NCBI GenBank assembly: GCA_000231825.2
Contig: JH720336.1
Span: forward strand, 581,116 to 645,115
Reading direction: 5' to 3'
Length of the DNA stretch: 64,000 nt
Origin: Tetrahymena elliotti 4EA
Lineage: Eukaryota > Ciliophora > Oligohymenophorea > Hymenostomatida > Tetrahymenidae
Shown: one piece after another, positions 1 to 10,993 of the stretch
Layout of the letters: each line of letters begins with the position of its first letter
How positions within the stretch are numbered: the stretch's first letter is position 1
Notes under the pieces: model-generated
What the model saw: only the letters and a program-made list of their open reading frames with translations
Databases searched by the model: none
What the model was told of the DNA's origin: nothing
Translations under genes and position numbers: made by a program

Positions 1-1760
1 CTTGCTTATTATTATATCTGATTCTCTTCATCTTACTATTTATTTCTTGTTAAATAATGACAGTTTATTTGTTTGTTTTAGAAAATTTAATTTTTTTATG
101 ATTTTAAGAAAGTATTTTATTATTTAGAGCTGTTAAATTATCTTGGCTGAGTATTTTAATCAGGACAATCATTCTAATTTTAAGTCTGAAGAGGTTCTTC
201 TGTCTATTATATTATATTCTTTTGAAGTTCCTTATGGTCTTAAATAAATTCTTGTCCTAAAGAGCTAGTTTTATGACTGTGGAATTTTATTGATGGTTTA
301 TGAACAGCTTATATTTAAGTATAAGATTAACAAAGCTTATTATCTCCTCCATCTTCATTATTTTTTTATTTTATAAACTAAACATGCTTTACTTCTTAAT
401 CTTACTTTTTTTGCTATAATGCAGGGTTTTCTTCTTAGCAAAATGTGTGGCAATTTTGAAGATCAGTTTCATTTTTACAAATTTATTTTACTTTATCAAA
501 AACATTTGAATCTATTGCAGTACTAGGTTACCAGTAGTAATTATATATTTTATCTGATCTAATTTAACTTGTTTTAAGATTTTATAGTTCAAATACTGTT
601 TGGTCAGATAAAACAGGAATGAATTTGATGATTCTAACAATTCTAAAAATAAGTACTAAAGTATAGAGATAAGATAAAGCACATATCACCAAATTAAGCT
701 CAAAATGAAAATCTTCAACAGAAATGAGAGATGAAATATTAATTATTTATTATTTATCAGAAAATAAGTCCATTTCAAAAGTTAGATAAGTTGAGATAAT
801 TGTATTTTCTATTACTCTCCAAACATATCCCAAGTGTTTAAATTTTATTTTAAAAATGTGAAGATTAATTAGCTCAGGTAAAGAAGGAGTTTTAATATAT
901 TTAAATTCCTTTAAGACTACTGGTGGTTTTAAAAAAATTATTCTGAAACTCTCTTTGATCATAAATCTTGCACCAAATGCATACAAATAATCTCTCTACT
1001 TCAACATGATGGTTACACTAATAAAAATTAATATTATAACTACAATGAATTCCTTTATTAAACAAAAAAAAGAGTTAAAATATTATAATATTAATGATAA
1101 ATTTACATTGAAAATCAGGCAATTAGCAATATTGCTATTATCGAAAAAGAAATTAACTTTTGTCATAGCACCTATATAGAAAATTTGTATGATTCGTATT
1201 TACTCTCCTATTGCTTAGTACTAACAATATAATATAAAATAATAGACCAATAAAAGAATTAAATCTTTTAAATAGATGGCTCTTTGATTATAGCCAAATA
1301 TATAAGCAAAAAGACACATTTATATCACACTAAGACAGCTTATAAAGTTCATTTTTTCTTAAATTATATATGGAAGCCTAGACTGTTATGAGTGTTATTT
1401 CTTTTAGCATAATATTAAATAGATAGAATCTAGATCTAATAAAGTTAAAATAATTATACAGTTCTTAGTAAATCTATTATTAGCTTTAAAGTGGGAATTG
1501 TAGTTGCATAGGATAGCAGTGACCATAATTATGTTATAGCCAAGTTAAATAAAAACAAGAATATGCCATAATATATATTCAAGCGCCAGCTAATTCTCAT
1601 TCATTAACTACTATGATAAATAGAGCTCTAAAATTCTTTTAGCGATCTGAAGAAAAGATAATATTATTTGGTTTTAATATATGCAAGTACTCTTCATTTA
1701 TGGTTCTTAGGCGAAATTACTCATTTTATCACCTTCTATTTAACTTTCATCCACTTTCAT
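1..1760 (-). CDS. Multi-pass membrane protein, Gln-rich C-terminal tail, 3' end beyond the window
   Basis: I do not recognise a family. With UAA/UAG as Gln the minus frame is free of TGA from 1760 to the window edge, about 580 codons. One intron fits at 1053-1106 (54 nt, GT...AG, frame kept); removing it leaves a clean hydrophobic helix (FIVVIILIFISVTIML). The N-terminal part is soluble and charged. Then come about six or seven hydrophobic segments (for example YILWHILVFIQLGYNIIMV and LKDLILLLVYYFILYC), a basic segment FRIVRIIKF, and a Gln/Asn-rich tail that leaves the window without a stop. The ATG at 1760 is the first Met after an in-frame TGA at 1914-1916, but the codons between 1761 and 1913 also look coding (HPQIDRINQSLRLSQKF), so the true start may be further upstream. 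Topology loosely resembles the paralogues at 49628-52768. Confidence 0.75.
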
Positions 1761-4561
1761 CTTTTGTTTATATTTGCCAAGAGTATGCCTTTTTTAGAAA
1801 ATAGATCTAAATTTTTAGCTTAATCTTAGCGATTAATTGATTCTATCGATTTGTGGATGCTGATTAATAATATTCAGAATTATTAAATTTTGTTAATTAA
1901 CCTCCTCACTTAATCACTTAAGAGTTAAAGCATCAATCAAACTCAACTGAAAATAACTCATGTGTATCATAATAATATAAAAATTCCACCACAAAAATAA
2001 GTTAGTTTTACTAACAAGTTTATTGTAAATAAAAGAATAACATATATTTTTGTTCAATTTACTATAAAAATTCTATTTACAAAATAAATTAATTTAAACT
2101 TAAAAGGAGAGGATTTTTGAAATCAATCATTCAAGAATTAATAAAAAAAATTTTATTTTTTGAAAGAGCCTGAAGTGAAGTTATAGTTTTGATTCATTCA
2201 TTCTATTCATATTCAGATGAAAATATAAAAATTTACTTACTTTTACCTTAAAATTAATAATGATTAACTTTACAAATTCGTGTTTTTATTCAAAGTAAAA
2301 GTAAAAAATTTAATTTTCATCTATTTTTCTCATAATTCAATTAATAGGTTTCTTTTCTTTTTATCCATTTTTCACCCCTTAAAAGAACAAAAAGGTATAG
2401 TAACAATTTATTTTTTTATTTTTTTGACTTATCAATTCATTTTATTTAAAGATAATTTCAATAAATAAGTTAATAATCAATAAATAAGTTAATAAACAAA
2501 ATTAGATGTTAAATCTAGACATAGATAGAATTAAGCTTTAAAGTCTAAGAAAATTTAATGCGTTTATTAAGGCATTAATATTAATCTGCTTTAAATATTT
2601 TATTTACTTAAAAATAAATGAAAAACTGGATATTGATTTTAATTTCTCAGAATTAAAATCAATAATATTCACTTTTTCGAATTTCTTTTACATCAGGTGA
2701 ATGCTTAAATTCATTTGAATTTTATTAAATTTAAAATTGTAAGAAAATAAATTAGGTTATGAAAATCAGTCAATAATAATCAATATTCTAATATTAAAAA
2801 AACCAAAAATTATTACCTATTTTCATAAGTATTAATGATATTTTTACCTTCAATTTAATTAAAGATCTTTCCTAATTTAAATAAGTTTTATTTTGCTTAA
2901 AAATCAAATAAAAAATTCATATTTATTTAATTTTTCGTTATATAAAGTAGTTTAATAGATTCTTAAAATAATAAAATTTAAATTTCCTTTTTTTTGTATA
3001 ATGAAAATAAAATAATTATGAGAATATAGAAACAAATAAATCAATTTTTATAGAGTTTAATCTAGAAAAGAGATAAAAATCATATGATTTCATGAAAGTA
3101 AAAAAAATCTTTTACTTACTTTAACCTAAAAATTGAACAAAAATATATTTCAAGCATTTTTAATATTGTATTTAGCTGATTAATAGAATAAATAAATAAT
3201 AAGGAAAATATAATTTTAAATCTTCTCAATTCTGAAGGAACAAGAGTAAACAAAAAATATTCAATTAGTTTTATAGTTATACATAATAAATTTTAAGATT
3301 AATAGAAAAAAATATTTAACTATTTTTAAAAAGAAATATTAAGAACAATTTAGAAACTTTTATTTTAATAAAAATATTTATTCAAGATTAGAATTTCTAA
3401 GTTGATTAGAAAAATGAAGATTTTAATCAGTAGTAGAATCTTACAGCAATTATAAATTATTTAACTATGATTTTTTTATTTATTTATTTAAATAAAATAA
3501 ACGTTCTTTATTTTTTAAAGCACATACCAAAATAAAAAAATTTGGAATATTTTAAAATCTCTTATTTTTATTTTATATCAAAAGAATATTTTGTTTTTAG
3601 TTCATAAACCATTTACTAAAAGCATTTTTTCATTTTTAGTAATGGGTGAAATAAATTATTTAACAAAATAAAACTATTTATTTAGCTTTTTTTGGTTTAT
3701 GAAAATAAATTTACTTTGAAGTTTTTTTCTAAAAGAATTGGAATAATATAAATTTAAAATAAAATTGGAACAATAATTTCCTTTATAATTCATTTTTCTT
3801 ACTAAACTAAAAATAATTTTTAATTTTATTTCAATTTATGAATGTTTAATTTTCTATATCTCTCTCTCTTTCTTTTTCATGAAAGTGAAATAGAGTTTTT
3901 ATGAAATAATTTAATATTCCCTTTCTAACTTACACCATAAATCCCCATTAACTATCACTAAACCCCCTCTATTATCTTTTTTAAGCATAAAATGGTGAAA
4001 ATCTCTTTTTAAAATATCAACAAAAATGGTGAATGAAGGTGAGAATTAATCAGGATTTACATTTAAATAGATATAAATTAAAATATGTATTTTTCTTTTA
4101 TAAAAAATTCGTTTGATAAATGTAAAATCTGTTTGCCAATAAATCTAATATTTAACAAAATTAAAGTAATTGGTATAGTAATTTTAAAAATCAAGAAATA
4201 AATTTAAACTAAAAATTGAATGCATTAAATGTAAATAAATTTTTCCTTCCTGGCAGATTCTGAACTGAGTTTGAAAAGTAAAATTAAAATTTAAAGTTAC
4301 AATATTACAAATGTTTTCACAAGCTGTAAACAACCTTATTAAGCTGTTGAGAGGATTATATTCTATATGACTAATTGTTTTTAATAGTATTTAAATTCTT
4401 AGAATAAAGTTAATAAACTTAAAAAAAATATAAATAATTTTATGCAAATAATAAATGAATTTGAAAATGTTTTTGAATGTAAAATAATTTTTTAATTGGA
4501 AATGATTCGTTATTTTTTAAATGTTTTTATGATTTAGAAAAATTTTGGATAAGAATTAATT
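1761..4561. other. AT-rich intergenic region between divergent genes
   Basis: This stretch separates the minus-strand membrane protein from the plus-strand receptor-like gene, so it should hold both promoters. It is mostly A/T runs. Short ORFs such as 2280-2468 have the Phe/Ile/Asn/Lys composition of non-coding DNA. A minus frame is TGA-free from roughly 4560 to 3617, but its product has the same composition and I do not call it. The one compositional anomaly is the C-rich patch at 3935-3970. Confidence 0.6.
3935..3970. repeat. C-rich patch, copy 1
   Basis: A block of about 36 bases, near 45% G+C, sits in intergenic DNA that is almost all A/T. It starts ccataaatcc, has tcac in the middle and ends ccccctc. 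The same three blocks in the same order and nearly the same spacing recur at 60630-60672. Function unknown; it does not match the Tetrahymena chromosome breakage sequence or a C4A2 telomere tract. Confidence 0.4.
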
Positions 4562-5066
4562 ATGTAAGATAAAATAGATGTTATATTTTATTAGTAAAGT
4601 CAAACTACTTACATCTACCATAAGGCAATTTTAAAAAAGCAAATATCTTCAAGTGATTCTAATAAATAAAGTAAATTAGCTTTTATTGATTAATAGATAA
4701 GTGAAATATTGAATCAAGAATATTTGCATGGTAAGTAATATAATACTTTCTATGATTTTATAGATATCATAAAGATTGTTTTGAAAGTTTTAAATTAATT
4801 AAAATCATGATTTTACAAAGAATTAGTGAAATAATATTTGCTTGTAAAGAGAAGACAGTGACAGTGTTTGAGTATTGGAGATAATCTTAAAATGATGGTG
4901 TAAATATTATAAAGAGATTTCAAAAAAAGATAAATACTCTCAAAAATGATAGATATGATTAGTTAAAAGTATAAGCAGATCATAAAATGAGACATTCATT
5001 CAGAGCTTCCAATGGATTGAATATGCTTTTTGCAAAGAATATTTAAGCTGAAAAGAAAAATAATAA
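4562..5066 (+). CDS. Probable upstream coding exons of the receptor-like kinase gene
   Basis: The base composition and translated product here are clearly coding (for example KTVTVFEYWRQSQNDGVN, then HKMRHSFRASNGLNMLFAK), unlike the DNA on either side. Reading starts at ATG 4562 (MQDKIDVIFYQQ). It needs a very short intron at about 4735-4763 (29 nt) to pass from the first frame to the second; without it the first frame stops at 4808-4810 and a new one can start at ATG 4807. G+C falls sharply at a GT at 5067. Splicing to 5157 (90 nt) keeps frame with the ATG at 5173, and there is no TGA between the two parts even unspliced. I therefore think these are 5' exons of the next gene, adding about 182 residues. 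A separate gene with an unresolved end is the alternative. Confidence 0.45.
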
Positions 5067-5172
5067 GTAATTTAGAATCAGCTTGTTTTTATTATTTATT
5101 ATTGATATTCAATTTAGTAAAATAAATACAGATTATAAATAATAATCTTATTTAAGTTAATAATAAGAACAA

Positions 5173-7433
5173 ATGGAGTCCAATAATTACTTGTTTGCTA
5201 CAGGCTTTTTGTTTTTGATTCTTTTATACTTGCTTGTCTCTATTTATTTGGCAACCAAGCTTAAAAATAAAATAAAAAGTGTTAAAGTCATGTACGGAAC
5301 CTTATTGCTCTACCTTATTGTAAGATTTGTTTGTTTTAATATATGTATGTTGGTCTCACTCAACATCATTGATATTAGCAGTACTTCTATTGTATATCAC
5401 CTAACAATGAATTCTATTTTTATATGTGACTGCATATTTGTTATTGCCTACTTTTGTCTCTTTAGGTTCTTTTTAATGTTCAAGTTTTACTCTCACATAG
5501 CCCTCTCATCAACTTGGGAAACAAAGATTCTACAAAATACTAGTCTGCTTGTCTATGCTCTCTTAAGTAATAATACTAATACAATTATTTAGATCCTTTA
5601 AAAATAAAATTATTTTACAATTACAATATAAAATTTAAACAATTATAAAGTAATAAGAGCTCAATGTTTTTGTTTTAAAATAATTTAGTTTTTGTATTTT
5701 TACAGATGATCGTTGTTTTGCTGTTTAATACTCCTATTATTGAAATATAAGATCTCATGATAGATGATTTCATCTAAAACATCATTGTTATTGTGTCTTA
5801 TATAGTAGTCCATGTTTTGATTATATTTAAGTTTTCTGGTACACCGTACTTAAGCAACCATCTCCAAAAGAATACAAGAATTATCATGGCTTTTACACTT
5901 TATTTTGCTTTATCTAGGTCTGTAATAGCAGCTGTAAATATATATCTCTCTGAAAACTAGAATGGTGTATTTGATCTAATCCAATCACCATCAAATACTC
6001 TCATATGGAAACAGTTCCTCCTTATTGCATCATTGATTTTAACAGAAATAATTCCCTTTGCTGCTATAGCCAGTAGATCTAATTTATTCTAAGAATAATT
6101 CTAAGAACCTTTGCTACCTCAAAGCAATAATGAAGAAGAAAAAATTACTAAAGAATAACCATCAATCAACTCAGAATAAGTTGATTCTTATGAAAAGAAT
6201 AACAACAATTAAAAAGCTGAAGACCTTTCGAAGATTAAACTTTTAGAAAATGAAAAAGGGTAAACTTTTTTGTTATTTCTTTCTTATTAAACATAAAAGA
6301 TAGACTGAATTTTTTTATGAATTTTAAGTTATTTACTTTGTGATAATCAAGTTACTTAATTTAATTAATATATTAAAAATATTAATTTTATCTTAGACTC
6401 ATTATTTACTTGATTTTTAATTAAACTTTCTTCCCCAATTACTTAAACAAAATACTTATTTTAATTAAATATATCATTTAGAGAAATCATCACTTTTTAA
6501 AGACCAAATGGCTTAGGCAAGATATTCTAGAGCTATAACAATAAAGCTGTCAGAAAAATTGAAGCTAATCAGGTGACCTAATATATTTTGGATGAAATTA
6601 AATCTGATATTTACCTATAAAAATAATATCCTGCTAAGAAATTAGTTAGAATTTTAGAACATTAATGTTTACCTGACTAACTTATTCTAACTTATCCTTA
6701 CTACAATAATAGATCACTAAGATATATTATATAAAAGTAATCTGTAGGAAATCATACTATATAATCTAATAGTCATTAAGACACATTTGCATCCTAATAA
6801 GCAAATGAAGTATCATAATTGACATTAGCTAGTAAAACTAGTCTTGCTTTAAAAATTGCATATCTAATTAGAGATATTCATCGCTCAGGATTTATCCATG
6901 GTCATCTACACAGCGATAATATCCTATTAAGTTCTAAGTTATATCCAAGAATAGCAGGTATTAATATTTTATAATCTTAATATGAATGTAAATATATTTT
7001 AAAAATAGATTTGGGATTAAATGCTTTAAAAAAATACCTTGGATACAAAGGACTATATTGCAACAAGTCTTAGTTTACCTCTCCAGAAAATCTCCAATCA
7101 AGAGGAACAGTGGTTTCTACTACTGATCCAGCATCAGATACTTATAGTTTTGCATATATCCTCTATGAATTATTCACAGGAAGAGAACCTTTCCAAAATC
7201 TGAGCTTAAAAGAACTTAAAGAAATAGTAGTAGAAAAAGAAAGTAGACCTAAAATTCCAGTAGATATTCCTGAAGAAATTCAAAAGCTAATCAGATGCTG
7301 TTGGTATTAAAGGGCATAGGATAGACCTAACTTTGATAGCATCTGTGAGCATTTAGAAAATTTCTCTAAGTCTTCAATATTTTAGCAAAATGAATTACAT
7401 GACTCTGATTAAACTAAATCTTAATTAAGGTGA
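5173..7433 (+). CDS. Seven-helix membrane protein fused to a kinase-like domain
   Basis: Exons 5173-5566, 5689-6259, 6482-6957 and 7009-7433 give 621 residues. Residues 1 to about 280 hold seven hydrophobic helices, followed by an Asn/Glu-rich linker. A protein-kinase fold starts near residue 325: glycine-rich loop NGLGKIF (331-337), Lys in AVRKIE (K347), catalytic loop HGHLHSDN (461-468), DLG (D481) after the last intron, SPE in place of APE, and a C-lobe with the expected DTYSFAYILYELFTGREPF. The catalytic-loop Asp is His463 and the HRD Arg is Gly462, so catalysis is doubtful, although Asn468 and D481 remain. The layout suggests a surface receptor signalling through an intracellular kinase-like domain (inference). 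Coding exons at 4562-5066 probably extend the N terminus; if not, 5173 is the start. Confidence 0.85.
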
Positions 7434-8005
7434 CTATTTTAAATCTTTCACATGCAAAATAGCTAAACACTATCACTACTACTACTACCATCCATAAAAT
7501 AAAATGAATGATAAATTCTAAATTATAAAATAAATTAATTAATGCATGTAAATAATAATTAGTAAATAACAAATTCTATATCAACATTTATTTATAAATA
7601 TATATTTCTTTATATTTTCTTACTCCTATCCATTGAAACATCTTTATTACATCTAATAAATATTCATATATTGTTTTTAAAAAAATAAATGATCCCTCAC
7701 TTTTAATTTAAAAATGAACATAAAATTTTTCCTATTTATTAGATTTTATTTTAGGGAGGATAAAAAGAGATATAACCTATCCATAATTTTTTATTACCAG
7801 TATTAATTATCCAAATTAAAAAGGATTTGACATAATATAAAATTGATTAAGTTACAAAAATATTAATTTAAATTCGATAGTATGATATAAATTTATTATT
7901 TAGAGTATATTTATATTGTTTATAATAGGGATCTCATTCTTTGATATTTTATTAATTTTTAATTCTAAAGTTTGAGTTGTGGTGCATTTTAAAATATTTT
8001 TTTAG
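7434..8005. other. Intergenic region between convergent genes
   Basis: Both neighbours end here, so this should hold two 3' untranslated regions and polyadenylation sites. It is A/T-rich and I see no further gene. Confidence 0.6.
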
Positions 8006-9283
8006 TCACTTTAATTAAGGATCAGATTATTTTTTAACATTTCTTAGTTATTATTTAGCCAACTAATTTTAAAGTTGAGAGGATTTAAGAACTTCGATTT
8101 ATTTTTATGGAGATTTATGAGAGAATCTAGTAGTAGATTTTGTATTAAGATATGAAAATCTTTTATTTTCTTTTTCAAAATCACTGTTATAAAATGATTG
8201 CTTTTCTCCTTCAATTTAGTATTTATTTTCTTAAGTATCACCTTCTAATTCATCACATTCTAGAGTGTTTAGCAGATCAATAAAAGATTATGTGGACTGC
8301 TATTAGAATTAAAATGATTGACAATTGCTTTAATAGCTCATTTTACTTTTAACATTTATTGAAAGGAAAGTTATTAATTGAATAAATATGGTTTTTTCTT
8401 CTGAGTTATTTATATCTTTAGTATTCTAAAGGCTTTATTGAACTTATTTTTGAGAGATATCTTCATCTTCTTCAGAAAACAAACTATCTAAATATTCATA
8501 AAATTCAATAATACTTTCAAAAATCAATTCTCCACAGTCAAAACCTTTAAATTCTGTGCAGCAAATGCTACTTATAGATGCGTTGTAACTATTTTTTTCT
8601 TAAACAAAAGGATGGAGAGTGTGCAAAATATACTCTTGTTTCTAATTATAAAAAAGAAATTAATTAATTAATAATTTGATTGATTGGTATTTAGGAAAGC
8701 AATTAGCATTTCTATTCGTTTAAATTAATATGTTGAGTTATATTACCTAGCTCAATTAATTATAAGAATTAAGCTTAAATGAAAATGCAAAGCTTTATTT
8801 CTACTTTCTAACAATAAAAGCCAGGTTTTCAATTTCCTAAGTGTAAGGGTGTTGTTGTACTTACTTGATTAAATTAGAAAATTCAATTTAAAATTGCTTT
8901 GATAGCTATGATGAGTTCAAACACGAAGACCCTTAAGATTAGATCTCCATAACGCCATATTCAGATATTAGAAATTTAGAATCGAAATAATTTTTTGTAA
9001 AACCCTAAGAGTAGTTTTAACTAATTTTATAAATTTCCTTTATACTTGGCTTAAGCCCAATACAGAAATTAGTTATGCAGTGATGTAAAGCTACGGGGAG
9101 AGCATGACTTGAAGGATCAAATGTGTGAATTTTTAACAGTTTTTCTGCTTCTTGAAGTCTAATTGAATTTCTTTAAACATTCAAAAGATCTCCAAATTAT
9201 ACTTGATCTTTTAATGTTTCTATGCTTTAACCATACTATAACTCTTAAGAATTTTTGGATCTTTAACAGCAATTATTCCCCAT
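8006..9283 (-). CDS. Protein with N-terminal MGNNCC lipidation motif, function unknown
   Basis: Exons 9283-8747 and 8641-8006 (intron 8642-8746, 105 nt, frame kept) encode 390 residues. The start at 9283 gives MGNNCCQRSK: Gly2 fits N-myristoylation and Cys5/Cys6 fit palmitoylation, so the protein is probably tethered to the inner face of a membrane. The middle (residues about 30-250) is mixed in composition and looks globular, with recognisable stretches such as HALPVALHHCITNF and CCTEFKGFDCGELIF. The C-terminal 130 residues are Ser/Gln/Lys-rich and probably disordered, after an acidic patch SEEDEDISQ. No domain family is evident. Its start lies opposite the TPR-RING gene start about 1.7 kb away. 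Confidence 0.85.
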
Positions 9284-10993
9284 AAAATGATTTTGTTTTG
9301 AATCTGACTTAATTTATCTTAAAATATGGTACTATTAACTTTTTGTAATAGTTGAGATAATAATATTACTACTAACAACTAAGATTTATAAAAAGATTAA
9401 TCGCACTATTAATTATAATTACAAAATTTATTACTTATAATGTTAACTTCTTTGTTAAATTACTAATCAATTAATTCATTAAATGGTCAGATAATAACAT
9501 ATAATTGTAAAACAGTCTTTTGGCATACAAAAATTACAAAAATGGAGATTTTAGTATCATTTATTAATTAAATTTGTTAATTTGACTTAACAAAACTCCT
9601 TAAAATTACTGAATTAATTTAGAATAAAATATTTTTCCAAAATTAAATATATTTTTTATTTATTATTAATTTTAAAATGACCTCAATTTAATATTTAATT
9701 CATACAACCTAATATCCTTATGGATTATCATTTCACAAATTAAAATTAAATTAACTCTATCTCTTTAGCAAAATAAATATTTTCAAATTTGAGTTTTTTT
9801 TTTTACTTTTTTGGTTAGTGGAATAGTTGAAAAATAATAAATTTTTTAATTTAAAACATTTATTATGGCAAATTTTCTTCTGTTGGGAGTAAAAGAAAAA
9901 AAGAAGATTATTATGTAAGTAGAACTAATTACATAAATCCTTCCTATAAGTATGGTAAAAGTAAAAAAAGCAATAAAAAGAATTTATGACTTGATAAGCG
10001 TTTAATGGGAGCAAAATATATAAATATAAAAGCCAAAAAAGTTTCTCAGAATATGAAATATTTTAATTAATCATAAATATCAATTAGGTAGAAAAAAAAA
10101 TTATTCCTCAAAAAAGAATTTCAAGAAGCAAACTAATGCAAAAACCAGAAATTTGATAAGAATAAAATGTTCATTGAATCTGATAGAAGTATATGAGAAA
10201 GAAAATCATTTTGAATAAAAAATATTGTATGTAACCAAAAACTAAATACCTTAAAAAATACAATTGATTTTAATAACATGCAAAGAAAAAACTCCTTTGT
10301 CATTTTCAATTGCTGTTTTTATGTAAATAGAATTGATTAATAATTTTCATTCTAAAACTTTTAAAACTATTTGAAAATGATAAAAAAGTTTTATTTTTGT
10401 GATGAATTTAGACTAAAATAAAAATGATGATTAAAAAGAAAAATTGAAAATAAACGGGCTAGTTTTAATTTGTGGCGTATCAATTTTTAGATTTAACAAA
10501 CAGATTTAACGTTAATTAATTTCTTTAGAATCAAACTAACCACAGGTTTTTCAAGTTATTATGATAAATTATGTCTTTGATTTATTTTATTGAAAATTTA
10601 AAGTACTCAATCAAAGAAATTCATTTACTGAAGCAGAAGGCTTTTAATTAATTAATAAATGTCATAGAATTAAAATTTAAGTAAATTCTCTTCATTATCT
10701 TTAAGAAGAATTTAGATGGATAAAAATTAAATGTGAAAGATCTTTTATCTTTTTGCTCTTAAAAAAGGTTTTTTAAAAGCTGAGAATTGAATTAACTTCA
10801 GATAATAAAAAAATCAAAAAGTAAAAAAAAATTAGCCATAAAAAAATAAAAGTAGAACAAAAAAGCGTGTTGATTAGTTAATAAGCCATATATATATTAT
10901 CAAGTAGAAATTAGAGGTTGAAATAAAAAAATTACATATATATTCAAATAGAGCTTTCTTAACAAATAATCTTCTTGTGTTAGTTAGTGAAAT
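9284..10993. other. Intergenic region between divergent genes, with weak coding-like fragments
   Basis: The region should hold the promoters of the lipidation-motif gene (-) and the TPR-RING gene (+). Between about 9830 and 10210 a plus frame gives Lys/Ser/Tyr-rich peptide-like stretches (for example YYVSRTNYINPSYKYG) broken by TGA and without a start codon. They could be relics or chance; I do not call a gene. Confidence 0.45.

Noticed and set aside
2..622. Plus-strand frame open from the window start to TGA 620-622
   Set aside because: The opposite strand is open over the same bases, continues for about 580 codons and gives a Gln/Asn/charged product typical of ciliate coding tails. The plus frame is its antisense shadow.
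600..700. Voltage-sensor or polycystin-like reading of the FRIVRIIKF segment in the 1-1760 gene
   Set aside because: One basic hydrophobic segment is not enough; no pore motif or regular Arg spacing was seen.
2280..2468. 62-residue plus-strand ORF
   Set aside because: Phe/Ile/Lys/Asn-only composition in featureless A/T DNA; no start context and no extension under the ciliate code.
3617..4560. Minus frame without TGA for more than 300 codons
   Set aside because: With TGA as the only stop in AT-rich DNA such frames arise by chance. The product is almost all Phe, Ile, Asn, Lys and Tyr and lacks a plausible start.
9830..10210. Broken coding-like plus frame
   Set aside because: Interrupted by TGA, no start codon and no consistent intron. 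Could be a relic but cannot be supported.
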